Assembly: GCF_036785885.1 (NCBI RefSeq)
Contig: NC_092327.1
Coordinates: 14,898,001-14,962,000, forward strand
Direction: 5' to 3'
DNA length: 64,000 bases
Source of the DNA: Coffea arabica
Lineage: Eukaryota > Streptophyta > Magnoliopsida > Gentianales > Rubiaceae
The notes under the pieces were generated by a model. That model searched no databases, was not told the origin of the DNA, and saw nothing but the letters and a program-made list of their open reading frames with translations. Made by a program: the position numbers and the translations under genes. The stretch's first letter is position 1. Every line of letters begins with the position of its first letter. This document shows positions 22,337 through 34,492 of this stretch, piece by piece.

Positions 22337-24467
22337 TGTGACGCCCCGAAAGGATGAGTGTGAGAATCCGAAAATTTTTATATATTTTTGAGACATTATT
22401 TTATAATTTTATGCCTTTCTTCAATATATTAATTTCCTATACATTTTTATAAGGGAATATAGTTTTCAAATCATTTCCTTGATACAAGTTAGTCCACGTT
22501 GAGTTTGAAGTGTATTATGGACGTGGGACCCGCTAGTGCGGTAAATGCAATATATTTTTGACAACTTGTTGGAGCTTTGTATTAAGTGATATTAATTTAC
22601 AAGGTGCTAAAAGATAATTAGAAGTTACCTATATGGATTAGTATTAGAGAGACAAAGAGATAAGCTTTAAGCTAAAAGGTGACAAGTGTCACCATTCAAT
22701 TCACCCTTGGACTTTTGACCAAGATATTTTTACCTTCTTAAAGCTAATTTTGGCCAATTTATTTCTTCATTTTTAGCTCCTTTGGCCGGCCCTCTCAACA
22801 AGAAAAGAAAAGAAAGCTCTCAACTTGTTTCTTCCATTTCTTGCCTTGATCTCACAAACCAACCGTTAAAACTTTGATTTGCTCCATAAAAATCTTTCTA
22901 TTGGTAGGATTAAGGTGAGTGGTGAAGTGGTTTGAGAAGCAAAGGTGCTAAGTTGCTTGTTGTCTTGAGGTTACAAGGTGAGTTGTTAAGAATCTTTCCC
23001 TTTAGCTTTGATAATGTTCAATTGGTGGCTTTAGTGGTTTAATATGATAACATATGGTGTGATTATGGTTTGTTTATGGTTGGAAGTGAAGGTTTGATGG
23101 ATTTGGATTTATTATTGTTATTTTTCTGTTTTGTATGATGATCATGGTTTAATCATGGTATGATGGCTGGTAATGGTGTAAAATGAAGCTTGTATATGTT
23201 AGTTGAAGTTGGTTGCGGAAAATTTCAGCTTTGTGCGGAAATTTCAGCTTTGGGTTTCAAATCTGCCCTGTTCTGACCGGATTTATTTGAGCATGTTAGA
23301 GGCCGAATAAGGCTTAGGTTAAAACATTAAAGTTGTAATAAATGGTGTTAACTAGCTGCCTGTAAAATTTCAGTTTGATCTGAGCACTGTAGCCTGTGAA
23401 ATGACCGAAATACCCTTGACTGTCCATGAACCCTGTTTCGCGCCCAGATTTCTGTTTTCGTGGAGTTTCCCATTTTTGACCATGAAATTTCATGATTTGG
23501 CTTTGGAGATCTTCATAAGAAATGTAGGTTTATGTCTTGGCTTCGAAACGCCATAAGATTCGTTTCAATCCGATAAGTGTAGCTTCAGTTATGGATATTG
23601 TACTGAAATGTGTATTTGATAGTTTATGATGTGTATGTGGTTAATTCGAGATAAATTGGTGTTACTTGTAGATTGGAAATGAAGCATTTATGGGGAACTG
23701 CTGTCCGAACTTATAGAGTGTATGATTGCTTTGAATTTGTGATTTAGGGCTTGAACTCGGGCAAGGTAATGATATATGATGGATGGTTTCTGAGCCGTGG
23801 AGGTGAGTGACCCTAAACCGTTTCCAAAGTTACTTTTGAACCGTTTCTTGCATTATTTACTTGTTTGCATATCATGTGTGCCGGCATGCGAGTTCATGAC
23901 ATGATTTGGCTTAACTGAGTTCTTGGGAAGTCTGTGCTGAACACCAACGTCTCCACCTCTGTTCATTTGGAGCAAATGGCTCCCTCTTACTGTTTCACTG
24001 CTACTGGATCTATTTGAGCGTTAGATGTTTAAGTACAATGATTTCACTGGCTCACGAGAGCAATAAACGTACATTTGATTACTGATTCATGACATCATTG
24101 AAATTAACGATTTTGAAATATATTTGAGTACTGATTTTACTGGTTACTCACTGAGCTTTTAGCTCACTCCAAAACTATTTTATTCCCCTCCACAGGGCTC
24201 GTGGCGAAGGAAGGCTTGTAGTACTTATTCACGTGACTGGATGGCATATATCTTGTACCGTTTGGATTTGGAATCATTTTATGTATAGTTGGGAATTAGT
24301 TTCCGCTTCGCTTATGATATGTAATTCTTGGAAAATTTGATGTAATATTTGAGATTTATATTGTAATTTGTTTGAGGACTGTAGGGAGTGAGTGAGTCCC
24401 GGCGAGAGTTGGGCAGGCGGCCCGCCAAACCCTCTGGTTCGCCTTAGGGTGAGATGGGGCTGTCACA
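22337..24467 (+). mobile_element. Solo LTR E (2131 bp)
   Basis: It begins TGTGACGCCCCGAAAGGATG and ends GGGGCTGTCACA, with no internal region or second copy. It is flanked by a perfect target duplication GCTAA (22332-22336 and 24468-24472). It is the same family as solo LTR F. A solo LTR arises by recombination between the two LTRs of a full element. It inserted only 39 bp from the end of LTR4, inside the conserved terminal module. Confidence 0.93.
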
Positions 24468-24511
24468 GCTAACCCCTTTGGTTCGCCATAGGGGAAGGTG
24501 GGGCTGTCACA

Positions 24512-25509
24512 ACGGGACTCTGAGTCTCCTACATGGTTAAAAGAGCTATGAGTCTAGTTTCAAATGCAACAAACGGGAGTCAATTTTTCTACACCAAGAT
24601 ATAACAGATTTTCCAAAACTGCTCTGAGTACCCTCCGGGAAAAATTTTCAGCAACACTTAACTTAACCTTCCTATTTAAGCTCATGATTTTTTGTTCAAA
24701 TCCAACTCACAATCTTATGGAGCAAGATTTCCCTCAAAAGTTTTGAAAAATAAAGGCTAATAGCACTCAAAAGTTTCGACCAGCAAGAAGCTTTCAAAAC
24801 AGAAATTCTCCTACAGTCATCTACCTAAATCAAGGTTTCAAAGAAACCTATCATCAACCCATCAAAGATCCAATCTTTTTAGCTACAAATCTACTAGAAA
24901 CTTGAAGAAAAGAGAGGGTTTCAAGCCAATAGCTCTCCTAGCAATTTCAACCAAGCAACAAGTTCAAGTTTCTTCCAAGAGTTGCCCCCAAGCAAGACTT
25001 CTTTCCAAACTCAAACAAGGTTCCAAGAATCAACCAAAGTTTAGGGAAGATTTGAAGCAAGAAATGGAGGAAGAAAGCTGAGTTTTTTGCTTTCTTGTTT
25101 TTGGGAGTGAGGAGCTCAGCCAAATGGAGGAGAAGATGAAGTGAGTTTTGTTCAAAATTTTCAAGATAAAGACCAAGAAAGTCTTGGTCAAAGGATGAAT
25201 GAATGTTTGACAAGTGTCGGCTTAGGGTTTAAACCTATCTTCTTGTTTTTCCTTTGTCTCCAATGGCTAGTCTATATTATTTTCCTCTAATCCAATCTTA
25301 ACACTCTAATCACATAACCCCTCTAGTAAAATACCCATTTTGTTCACTAAATTTATTACGCAACTCACTAGTGGATTCCACTTCTATAATGCGCTACGAA
25401 CTTAGCATATACTAACTTATAGGAGGAAAAGATTAAAAATCTTAACTCACTTAAAAAAAATGTATTCAATGAAATAAAATAAATTAAAATTAATTTTTGA
25501 GTCCTTACA
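24512..25509 (-). repeat. 3' LTR of element H, truncated
   Basis: Read on the minus strand it begins TGTAAGGACTC at 25509, after a polypurine tract. It matches the U3 half of the 5' LTR of H (31949-32253 plus 38318-38997), including a shared stretch beginning GTTAAAAGAGCTATGAG. It stops at 24511 where the chromovirus array starts, so the array probably inserted into this LTR and the rest lies left of the window. Confidence 0.8.
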
Positions 25510-25528
25510 TTCTCTTCCCCTTAAGAGA
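25510..25528 (-). other. Polypurine tract of element H
   Basis: On the minus strand CTCTTAAGGGGAAGAGAA lies directly before the LTR start TGTAAGG. The bases before it are the end of a chromovirus pol frame. Confidence 0.75.
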
Positions 25529-25680
25529 ATTTCGTTCTTGAAATTCTAACCTTTATAGGATTCTGGGACTGGTTGTTGAATAATTGCATAGACCCTCGCT
25601 GGTACCCTAGATCATTTTCCTCCTTCTTGGATCTGTTTTGGAGTAGTTCTATCCACTTGCTGTACATACGATCCTCTTTG

Positions 25681-26790
25681 CTACTTCTTTAGGCAGTTGT
25701 TAATTTGATGGCCAGCACTACCACCAACCAAGCACTTTCGTCCCTTCCTCCAGCAATCATCCTCAATGTGATTTGTCTTCCCACAATATCTACAGGCCAA
25801 ATGAGGAGCCACTATTTGGTTTTCTTGAGGAATTCCCTCTTGTTGTCCTTTTACTGCCTGACTTCCTCTTGTAGGACTTTCTTCTAGTGTTCCTAGTGTC
25901 CAGGGTAGGTAAGGTGAATGGTTCATTCTTCTAACTTTGGAAGGTGATACGTTATCACTAGGTTCTTCAGACTTACTGCTGGACGCACCTCTTTTCTATG
26001 CCTGAAAAGCCTTTACTTGCGCCCTCGCATTCTTAACTCTCTGGGCTTTCTCAAGGGTTTCCGTAAATGTATTAATTTGAGCTACTACTAGAACCTCCTG
26101 AATTTCTACATTCAATCCCTATATGAATCGTCTCACTCTCCTCTACTCCGTAACCACCAGTTCAGGAGCAAACTTGGACAATTTAGTGAATTGGGTTTCA
26201 TATTCGACTACGCTTAGGGTTCCGTGATGTAATCTAATAAAATCATCCTATCTCTTCTCTTGGACCAGAGGTGGGAAGTATTTCTCATTAAACTCTCTCA
26301 CAAAGTTTACCCAAATCCATGCCGTCTATTCTCTCTCCCACTTTGTCCTAATAAAATTCCACCATGCCCTAGCCGATCCTTCAAATTGGAAGATGGCAAA
26401 AGCCACCTGCCTTTCCTCCATATAATGTAAGGCTAAAAAAATATTAATCATTGTCTCCAACCAGCTTTCAGCTACTTTCGAATCAGGCCCTCTAAAGAAT
26501 TTCGGTGGAGAAAACTTTTGGAAATGCTCAAGGACCTATCCTCTCCTATCTCAGGGTCCATAGGTTGGTTAATAGGTGTTCCACTAAACGCTCCAAAATA
26601 TCAGTCATTCGTTGTATGGCTGTCGCTACTTGATCCCCTATTTTGGCCCTTGGTTCATGTTGTTGCTCTGCTTCCACTTTTGGTTCTTTTCTTGGTTCTT
26701 GAATTCACTTTACCCCATGACCATGACTACCCCCACGTCCACAACTTCGTCTTCCCTCTTCCCTCCATTTTCTCTCCTTCTTTTTTTTTT
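25681..26790 (-). pseudogene. gag: Gag pseudogene of element H
   Basis: The minus strand encodes a decayed gag related to that of element B. Recognisable parts are FSPPKF, ALHYMEERQVAFAIFQ, ARAWWNFIRTKWERE, WVNFVREFNEKYFPP, and at the C-terminus a zinc knuckle CRYCGKTNHIEDDC followed by a second Cys-rich stretch ending NNCLKK. Only the last 82 codons (25681-25926) are open; the rest has stops and frameshifts. The knuckle region runs into about 150 bp that join directly to the polypurine tract, so protease, RT, RNase H and integrase are absent. That layout resembles the gag-only terminal-repeat retrotransposons (TR-GAG) reported in plants. Confidence 0.8.
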
Positions 26791-27194
26791 TGTCAAAACA
26801 AGCTATGTAGTACATAAGCAAAATAAATCGACTATAATAGTAAAAGAAAGATAGTTTTAAATCACACAGTCAAAGATAAAGAAATGCACTTAGTACATTT
26901 ATAACATTCCAATTTCATTCATCAAGTTACAAAGATGCTTTACATATCATCTTGGTCAAAACCAAGTGCGTAAGACAAAGCAGATACGACACACATTAGC
27001 ATTGACACATCACTAGCAGCATACATACAGTGATAGAATAAGAAATGATTTGTCATCCCAACTACCTACACTCACGTCCTACATCCTTGAGTGTCTAACC
27101 CAGGTCATTATCGAATCAACTAATTCTACTTCTCCCTCGGCGCAGGTTGCCCTTCCTCAGTCTCAAGATCAAATTCATTAGGGCCTGCATTCCC

Positions 27195-27345
27195 TTAACT
27201 TCCCTTTGCTATGTTCACTTGTACTACCTCCTCTACAAGCAGCCCATATTCGGTTAAAATGTTCTCTGTTCGGTCTCTCAAATTAGTCAAGGTACATAAC
27301 CCATCATTAAATTCCCGTATCTCGGTTATTGGATTCTATCATCAC
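27195..27345 (-). pseudogene. Remnant of the small ORF upstream of gag in element H
   Basis: The minus strand reads a charged helix (LTNLRDRTENILTEYG then LLVEEVVQVN) in the position that the small upstream ORF occupies in element B (LTNVIREVRDRSGGIINE). The similarity is short but co-positional, between primer site and gag. Function unknown. It is degraded. Confidence 0.4.
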
Positions 27346-27781
27346 TTAGGAACTAAGAAAGTCACCCTATTGGATATTAAACCCCAGGTATTGGTCAAGC
27401 ACTACACGTAATCAAAATTTGAAGAAATATAACTAGGTATGTATACTGAATAATAAGGGTCCTAAACCTCACTAATATCTTCAATATATCCCAAATTCAG
27501 ACTATTAACATCCTCTGTGCCTTGACCTTCGCCATCCAGACTTATTTCAATGTCACTCGTGATATCAACTTCTCATAAAGGTATCGACTCTTTGGTACTC
27601 TAGTACAAGAATCTGAAAATAGGATAATTCACTACTCAAGCAGGCCAGTATCAAGCAAAAATCAACCACATTTGAGATTCCTACCCAACATACATATCTA
27701 ATTTTTCTCAATAACAGAGATTCATTCCACATACAGGTCAATTCCCATAATCCGAGAACCCTCTCCCAGCGTGAGCTCAAT

Positions 27782-27800
27782 GACAGCTCTGATAACTCCC
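27782..27800 (-). other. Primer site region of element H
   Basis: On the minus strand the LTR end GGGGTTGTCA is followed by CGGGAGTTATCAGAGCTGTC. TATCAGAGCT matches the initiator-Met primer site except at its first bases, so the site is decayed. Confidence 0.55.
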
Positions 27801-29832
27801 GTGACAACCCCACCTTCCCCTAAGGCATACCCAAGGATTTGGTGGACCACCTATTCAGTTCTCGCCAGGACTCACTCACTCCCTTCAATCAACTCTCAAG
27901 ATTAACTATTCAAGCCTTTAAAATAACATTTAAGTTCTACAATTCAACCAAAATTCAAACTTATTTACAACCCAAAAGCCAAATGTATGATACAACATCA
28001 AATGTCAAAATACATTCTATCTACCAAAAGAATAAGTAAAAGACGGTTACACATTCTAGTTCACACTTAATTGCTCCGGATCTCCACTCCTGTAAGGAAA
28101 ATAAAAACTAAAGAAATGCGCTAAAAGTCTGGTGATGTTCCAAAACAAGCAGTCAAGTAGGTAAAACACGAAAAATATTACATTTAACACTTTTCACAGT
28201 AATAAATAGTCATTCAAGAAACAATCACTTAATCATAGGAAGGATACGTGCTCACTTGGAGCCATTCATTCAATCATTCAGTCGCTGACCATTTCCCTTA
28301 TTCCTCCGACATTTGAAAACATTTAACAGTGAAAACTCCTTCAGTGTTCATTTCGTTCATTCATTCATTTCAATCATTGCATTATATACTGGCCAATTCT
28401 CCACCAGGCTTCGTGGTCATACTCGAGTATATCAAAAACTGTCCCAGTGTCACCAGCTACCCGATCGAGTCCGCTTCTGACTCGAGTCGACTGGCAACGA
28501 AGGGCAAAGGCCCAGTTCAGCTAAATGCTTACATTCATGCACATGTAACATTCAATCACTTGATCATTGAAAATTCACATTCACTTAGGTCAAGTGCGAT
28601 AAAATACACACTCGCCCATTGAAAATCCATTTAACAATCATTGAAAAGCGTTAACACTCAAGCAAACATTTACAACATTCCACATAGTCATTGGAAGCAC
28701 AACATGCAAGGAACACTCACCAATTGTCAAGTAAGCAAGACAAGAGAAAGTTTTCACATGTTCTCCTCGGGGTTTCCCTCGAATTCCTCTTGAATACCTG
28801 AGACATGCACAATCAACGATTACCTATAATCGTTCAACCATTGCCAAACAATTTCCCCTTAACCCTTCACTCAAGCATGCTCAATTTCTTGTCAAATTAA
28901 GAGAGAAACTCTCTTCACCTAACCACTAAGATAACACTCAAGGGAAGATTCAAAAGCGCTCCATTTGTAAGTCAAAATGTGGCAAGAGTTTTCGATTCAA
29001 AAGTTAGCCAAACCGCTCAATAGTTTAACAAAACACACGTGGGAGGGAAAACCACTTTCACTTCCTTAACTCCAAATCTTTTGCCCAAGTTTTGATATAT
29101 ATAAATGAATGTTCAAGTTTACTAAAACTTATGAAGTCAAAACTTCACCAAACCACCATTTATTTCTTAGCAAAGACACCAACAAATCCTCCAAGTTTTG
29201 AACATCAAGCAAGTGAAATTTTCCCGCAAAACTCTTGGCATGACGCTCCACTTTTCACCCTTTTTAATTCAAACTTGTTGCTCCTTTTAAAAGCACATCC
29301 GAGGGCAATTGATTAACAAGCTATGTTGAGCAAAATTTCACTTTAAAGTTAGAGGAAACGAGACAAATTCCAATTCAAGATTCGGACAAAACCTTCCAAA
29401 ATTTTCAGCAAACAAGGTTCAAGAAAAACTCCTCATTTCACTTTTAAAATGAATCTTGAGATCAAATTTGGTGCTTGAGTGAACCATGAGAGTTCACCAC
29501 TAAAAACACATTTTAAAAAAAAACTAATAACATTCAAGATTGCAACCTCTAGTTCTTGATCCAACACATCAAGTTTTCTTGTTCAAGTCAAAAGAAAACT
29601 CATATACATAATAAGTCCATGATCCAAGAGTGCAAGTAATCGAGAAAATTAGGTTTAAAAACCAGAAAATGTTTCCAAGACGCTTCCAAGTTTTGTTTGT
29701 CATTTCATAAAAAAAATCCCAGTTTTTGTAATGTTCTTTGAAAAGTCATAACTCAGGTTTCGTAAGTCCAAAAATCATAAATCTTATACCGTTAGAAAAT
29801 AAACTCAAAAATCTGTAACTCTCTAGAAGACA

Positions 29833-30521
29833 TGATACGAACGTCGCCAATCTTGTGATGAAACTCGTAAGAGATTAGACTCAGGATTGACAAGAGGATA
29901 CCAAGCTTGGAGCGGATGACCTCAACCCGTTAATCACGTGGTTAACGAACCTTGGTATAATGGTAGTAGACGCCACAATCTAGTGCGATTCTAGATTGAT
30001 AAGTCATGAACACCTAGAGAAATTCTAAGGTATTCAAGAAGCCTTGGAGAAACTAAGAAAAACTCTCAAATTTTATTGTATTGTTGAACGAATAAAACAT
30101 GACCCAAGGTAGGCTATTTATAGCCATACAAGTAGAAAACCTAAAGTGCAATGGAAAGGCTAAAACATGACTAAGGTTCCTTCATTTTAGGACGTTAGGT
30201 CAGCTCTTTCATTTTAGCAAGCTGGCCGAATTTATTCCTCAAATAAAATGACTAAACAAGACTTCCAAGCTAACTAATGAAATGGCTAACACCAAGCTTG
30301 AACTAGAGAAGAGTCACTCGTGGTCCTCTTGGATTCGAACAACATGGACAACCTTCATTCCTTCATGCTCAAGTCCCTCAATGACCTTGGGGACAATTTC
30401 TTAGCTTTGCACCTCACGAACAAGCCCTTGGAGTTCCTCTCGCATCTTCTTAGCTCGTGCTCGTGTCACGGGTTCTAGAGGAACTCGAATTATACTCATT
30501 GGTGTCTCTTGGTTCATATCA
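29833..30521 (-). repeat. Left LTR of composite element I (minus, 689 bp)
   Basis: On the minus strand it begins TGATATGAACC after the purine run AGGAGGGGGA and ends GTTCGTATCA. It contains a TATA box, TATAAATA, at 30115-30122. Confidence 0.7.
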
Positions 30522-30610
30522 TCCCCCTCCTCTTGAAAAGGATTTGTTCTCAAATTAGTTTCATCGTTTGCAAGAAAAGGAGATAGATCAGAGACATTGA
30601 ATAGATCAGA
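30354..30610 (-). pseudogene. Gypsy pol C-terminal tail, minus copy
   Basis: The minus strand reads FNVSDLSPFL, then LRTNPFQEEGDD across the polypurine tract, then PVTRARAKKMREELQGLV and a stop inside the LTR. This is the typical tail of a plant gypsy polyprotein that reads through its polypurine tract into the 3' LTR. Nothing of integrase remains. Confidence 0.7.
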
Positions 30611-30968
30611 GATAGATCAGTTTCGTATCACCAACTTCCACACTACGAAGATCCTTATCTTGTGAATGTGAATGGTAAGCTGTCAAGTGATTTTATACCT
30701 ACAAATGCTAATTGTGTGATTTATTGTGTAGGTCCAAATTTGACCATTCATGACAAAAGGCTGATTAGAGAGCTTTGGAGTGGAACCTGGAATTTTCACA
30801 AGCTTTATACAAGATGTTTCTTGTCTTGGAGAATGTCTTTGTTCAAAAGCATCATAAGGTTGGCCAAATGACATGCAACATGGCTCATAGTCATTCATCT
30901 TTTTCCAACATTGTATCCTATAAGCGCACCATCGATTTGTGGACAAATCGCCTTCAATAGGAGGGGAA

Positions 30969-31783
30969 TGATGCAAGAGGGACGGCCGACCATGAATCTG
31001 TGACGATGGACCAAATGGAGTTAAGTGGACCAATGACAAGGGCACGTGCCAAGAAGCTCAAAGAATCTATGCAAGCACTAATTTGTACCACCTACAAGGG
31101 AGTTGACCATTCACAAGTTAAAACTGAACTTGAGCAAGACAAAACAATCCGCTATACTCTCATTCAAGTTCTTGAGCCAAGCGAGGTGGAGTGGGGAGCT
31201 CCATCCAAAGTTGTTTAAGTGTCACATTTGCTGTTTTAGTTAAGTCGTTTGTAATAAGGGTTTAATGGTCCATAACCTTACTTTATTTACTTATGGGATG
31301 ACCTCATAAGGTTCGGTCAAGCCCACAAAGGACAAAAGGGCCGAAATCAGTTTCTTAGCCTTAGGGAATAAGTGATTTCAATTCACATTAGGATTTCTAA
31401 ACTAGTTCCACATTACTTTAGTTTTTCATCTCTATGTAAGGCTATAAATAGCCCACACTTCCAACGGTTTTAGGGATGGAATAAGAAATCAGAAATTTGA
31501 GTGTTTACACTTTTCTCTTGTCTAAGAGAATCCCTTTTGAATACTTGAGAATTGCTCGAGAGTATTCTTGAACTTGTCAATCAAGTACACACCTTGATTG
31601 TGGCATTCTTCTACTTGTAACTTCATTTCACCTTCTCGAGTGTGTGTAGGTTGAGGTTAAGTCCAAGGTTCGCCTCATAGAGTTCGGGATCCGAGTGTTA
31701 CTCCGCGCACCAACTTGGTTTCTTCGTCTAGATCCGGGAGCTACGTGGGATACGAGTTCATACCTCCGAGCGGGTTCGTATCA
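30969..31783 (+). repeat. Right LTR of composite element I (plus, 815 bp)
   Basis: It begins TGATGCAAGAGG after the purine run AGGAGGGGAA (30959-30968) and ends GTTCGTATCA. It has a TATA box, TATAAATA, at 31443-31450. Confidence 0.7.
31000..31218 (+). pseudogene. Gypsy pol C-terminal tail, plus copy
   Basis: The frame reads MDQMELSGPMTRARAKKLKE and ends at TAA 31216-31218, inside the right LTR. It is homologous to the minus copy at 30354-30610, with the shared core P-x-TRARAKK. A stop codon upstream, next to the polypurine tract, separates it from the rest of pol, so it is a remnant. Confidence 0.65.
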
Positions 31784-34492
31784 AGACACCTTCATAAAAT
31801 TCAAGCCATTACTTGACTAATCTCAGCCTAAATTCACTGCTCAACTGAGTGCAAAAACAGGATAGTTTTGGATTTTCAGCCCACTTGAAAATTTTGCTGG
31901 TATTTATAGGAAGTGAAGCAAACCATTAATTTTACAGGGTTAAAAGAGCTATGAGTCTAGTTTCATATGCAAAAACAGGACTCAATTCAGATTTTTCTAC
32001 ACCAAGATATAACAGATTTCCCAAAACTGCTCAGAGTCTCCTGCGGAAAAAATTTTCAGCAACACTTGACTCAACCTTCCCACTTAATCTCATGATTTTC
32101 GGTTCAAATCCAACTCACAATCAAAGTTTAATGTCTAACAAAGTTTGTGGAGCAAGATTTGCCCCAAAAGTTTTGAAAAATAAGGGTTAACGGCACTCAA
32201 AAGTTTCGGCCAGCAAGAAGCTTTCAAAACAGAAATTCTCCTCAAGTCATCTATGTGACAGCCCCACCTCACCCTAAGGCGAACCAGAGGGTTCGGCGGG
32301 CCGCCTGCCCAGCTCTCGCCGGGACTCAGTCGTTCACTACAGTCCTCAATTAAATTACAAGATATATCTCAAATTTACATCAAATTCTCCAATAATTACA
32401 TGTCATAAGCGAAGCGGAAACAATTCCCCAAACTATACATAAAATGATTCCAAATCCAAACTGTACAAGATATATGTCATCCAGTCACGTGAATAAGTAC
32501 TACAAGCCTTCCTTCGCCACGAGCCCTGTGGAGGGGAATAAAATATTTTTGGGGTGAGCTAGAAGCTCAGTGAGTAACCAATAAAATCAGTAATCAAATA
32601 TATTTCACAATAATGCATTTCGATGATTTCATGATTCCAAGATCAAATGTACGTATTTTTGCTCTCGTGAGCCAGTGAAATCATTGCGCTTAAACACCCA
32701 ATGCTCAAATAGCTCAGATAACAGATAAACAGGAATGAAGAGCCATCGTGCTCCAAATAACTAGTAAACAGATAGTGGAGACGGTGGTGTTCAGCACAGA
32801 CTTCCCAAGAACTCAGTTAAGCCAAATCATGTCATGAACTTGCATGCAAGCACGCATGATATGCAGTCGAGTAAATAATACAAGAAACAGTTCATAAATA
32901 GCTTTCGAAATAGTTTGAGGTCACTCACCTCCACAGCTCAGAAACCATCCATCATATATCATTACCTTGCTCGAGTCCAAGCCCTAAATCACAAACTCAA
33001 AACAATCATACATTCTCAAAGTTCGGACAGCATTTTCCAATAAATGCTTCATTTCCAACCTACAATATATTACCAATCACACATACGGTTAATAAGCAAT
33101 AAAATATATCCAATTAGGCCACAATATCCCTCAATAAAAGCTAATTAGAAGCTTAAGATCCACCATTACAAAAACCCCCAATTAAACCCTAGAAACCGGA
33201 ATTTATTCCCTCAAACGTAAATTTTTCGCAACGATCGCAATTAACGTATAAAAGTTCTGTTTAACACCTTTCGGCACAATATCCATAACTGAAGCTACCC
33301 TTATCGGATTGAAACGAATCTTATGGCATTTTGAATCCAAGACATAAACCTACAACTTTCATGAATACCACTCAGTCCAGTTCCCACCCTAACTAGGTCA
33401 AATTTACCAAAACAACTCCAGATTTTCCAGTTCGAAATTCACTGCAGAAATCAACTAGCAGTCCTGCTTTATTCACTCATATCTCAGCACACACAACTCC
33501 AATTCAGGTAATTCCAAAGCCATTTGAAAGCTAAGATACAAGGCTATAATTATTAAGAAGACATCATCAACCAATTCGGTAATAATCCTGGTCAAACTAA
33601 CCACTTACAGAGGCTGATTTTCATTTTCGGACAGAAACAGGGCAGCAGGGGTATTTCGGTCTTTTCACAGGCTACATTACTCCGATTGAGCTGAAATTTT
33701 GTAGAAAACTATAAAACATCATTCTCTACAACTTTTATGTTTTGTGCTAAGGCTAGTTCGGCCTCTAACTAGGTGTAACAGTACCGGGCAGAATTGGGGA
33801 AAAATGAAACCCTAATCTGGAATTCATGCATTCAAGTGCTAATCTTCCACAAAAGAACATCTAACACAACTAAAAACCACTAATAAGCAATTAATTGAAG
33901 TAAAGAGGATGTTCTTGGTAAAACACCTTAAAACCACAAGAAAGGTAGGAGCTTAATTTTTCCCCCTCCAAAACAACTCCACCAACACCTTTAACCTTCC
34001 CTAATGATCACTTGTATGGTGTAGTTTGTGATTTGGTTGGTTGGAACTCAAGATTTGAGCAAATTTGGAAGTTAGAAATTGAAGAGCTTTCTTTTCTTTT
34101 CTTGTTGAGAGGGCTGGCCAAAGGAGCTAAAAATGAAGAAATAAATTGGCCAAAATTAGCTTTAAGAAAGTAAAAATATCTTGGTCAAAAGTCCAAGGAT
34201 GAATTGAATTGTGACACTTGTCACCTTTTAGCTTAAAGCTTATCCTTTTGTCTCTCCATAATTAAACCATCTAAGTCACCTCTAATTATCTCTTAACATC
34301 TGATAAATTAAACCCAGTATACAAAACTTAATCTAGTTGGCCGAATTTATCGAACTTACCGCACTAGTGGGTCCCACATCCGGTATACACTTCAAACTTA
34401 ACGTGAACTAACTTGTATCAAGGAAATGATTTGAAAACTATATTCCCTTATAAAAATATATAGGAAATTAATATATTGAAGAAAGGCATAAA

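Larger units (their letters stand above)
15662..24511 (+). repeat. LTR4, diverged chromovirus LTR split by two insertions
   Basis: It begins TGTGAGATCCCG after a polypurine tract and ends GGGGCTGTCACA at 24511. The LTR pieces are 15662-18000, 22027-22336 and 24473-24511, together about 2.69 kb, in line with LTR2 and LTR3. The gaps are element D with target duplication ACTGG and solo LTR E with target duplication GCTAA. The putative leader exon is 16932-16993. The upstream donor position reads AAGATGAGT instead of AAGGTGAGT, so that donor is lost. It carries a cluster of TCCGGCCA motifs not found in LTR2 or LTR3. Confidence 0.88.
29833..31783. mobile_element. Composite element I with two inverted LTRs
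   Basis: A 1951-bp insertion with perfect 5-bp target duplication AGACA (29828-29832 and 31784-31788) and perfect 10-bp inverted ends TGATACGAAC / GTTCGTATCA. The left third is an LTR in minus orientation and the right part is an LTR in plus orientation, each preceded on its own strand by a polypurine tract and a pol C-terminal tail. The two LTRs are homologous but diverged (each has GGCTATTTATAGCC on the outward-reading complement). Both outer ends are therefore U5 ends, which a normal LTR element cannot have. Confidence 0.75.

Noticed and set aside
1..24511. Target duplication for the whole chromovirus array
   Set aside because: The left border is outside the window, so ACGGG after 24511 cannot be tested.
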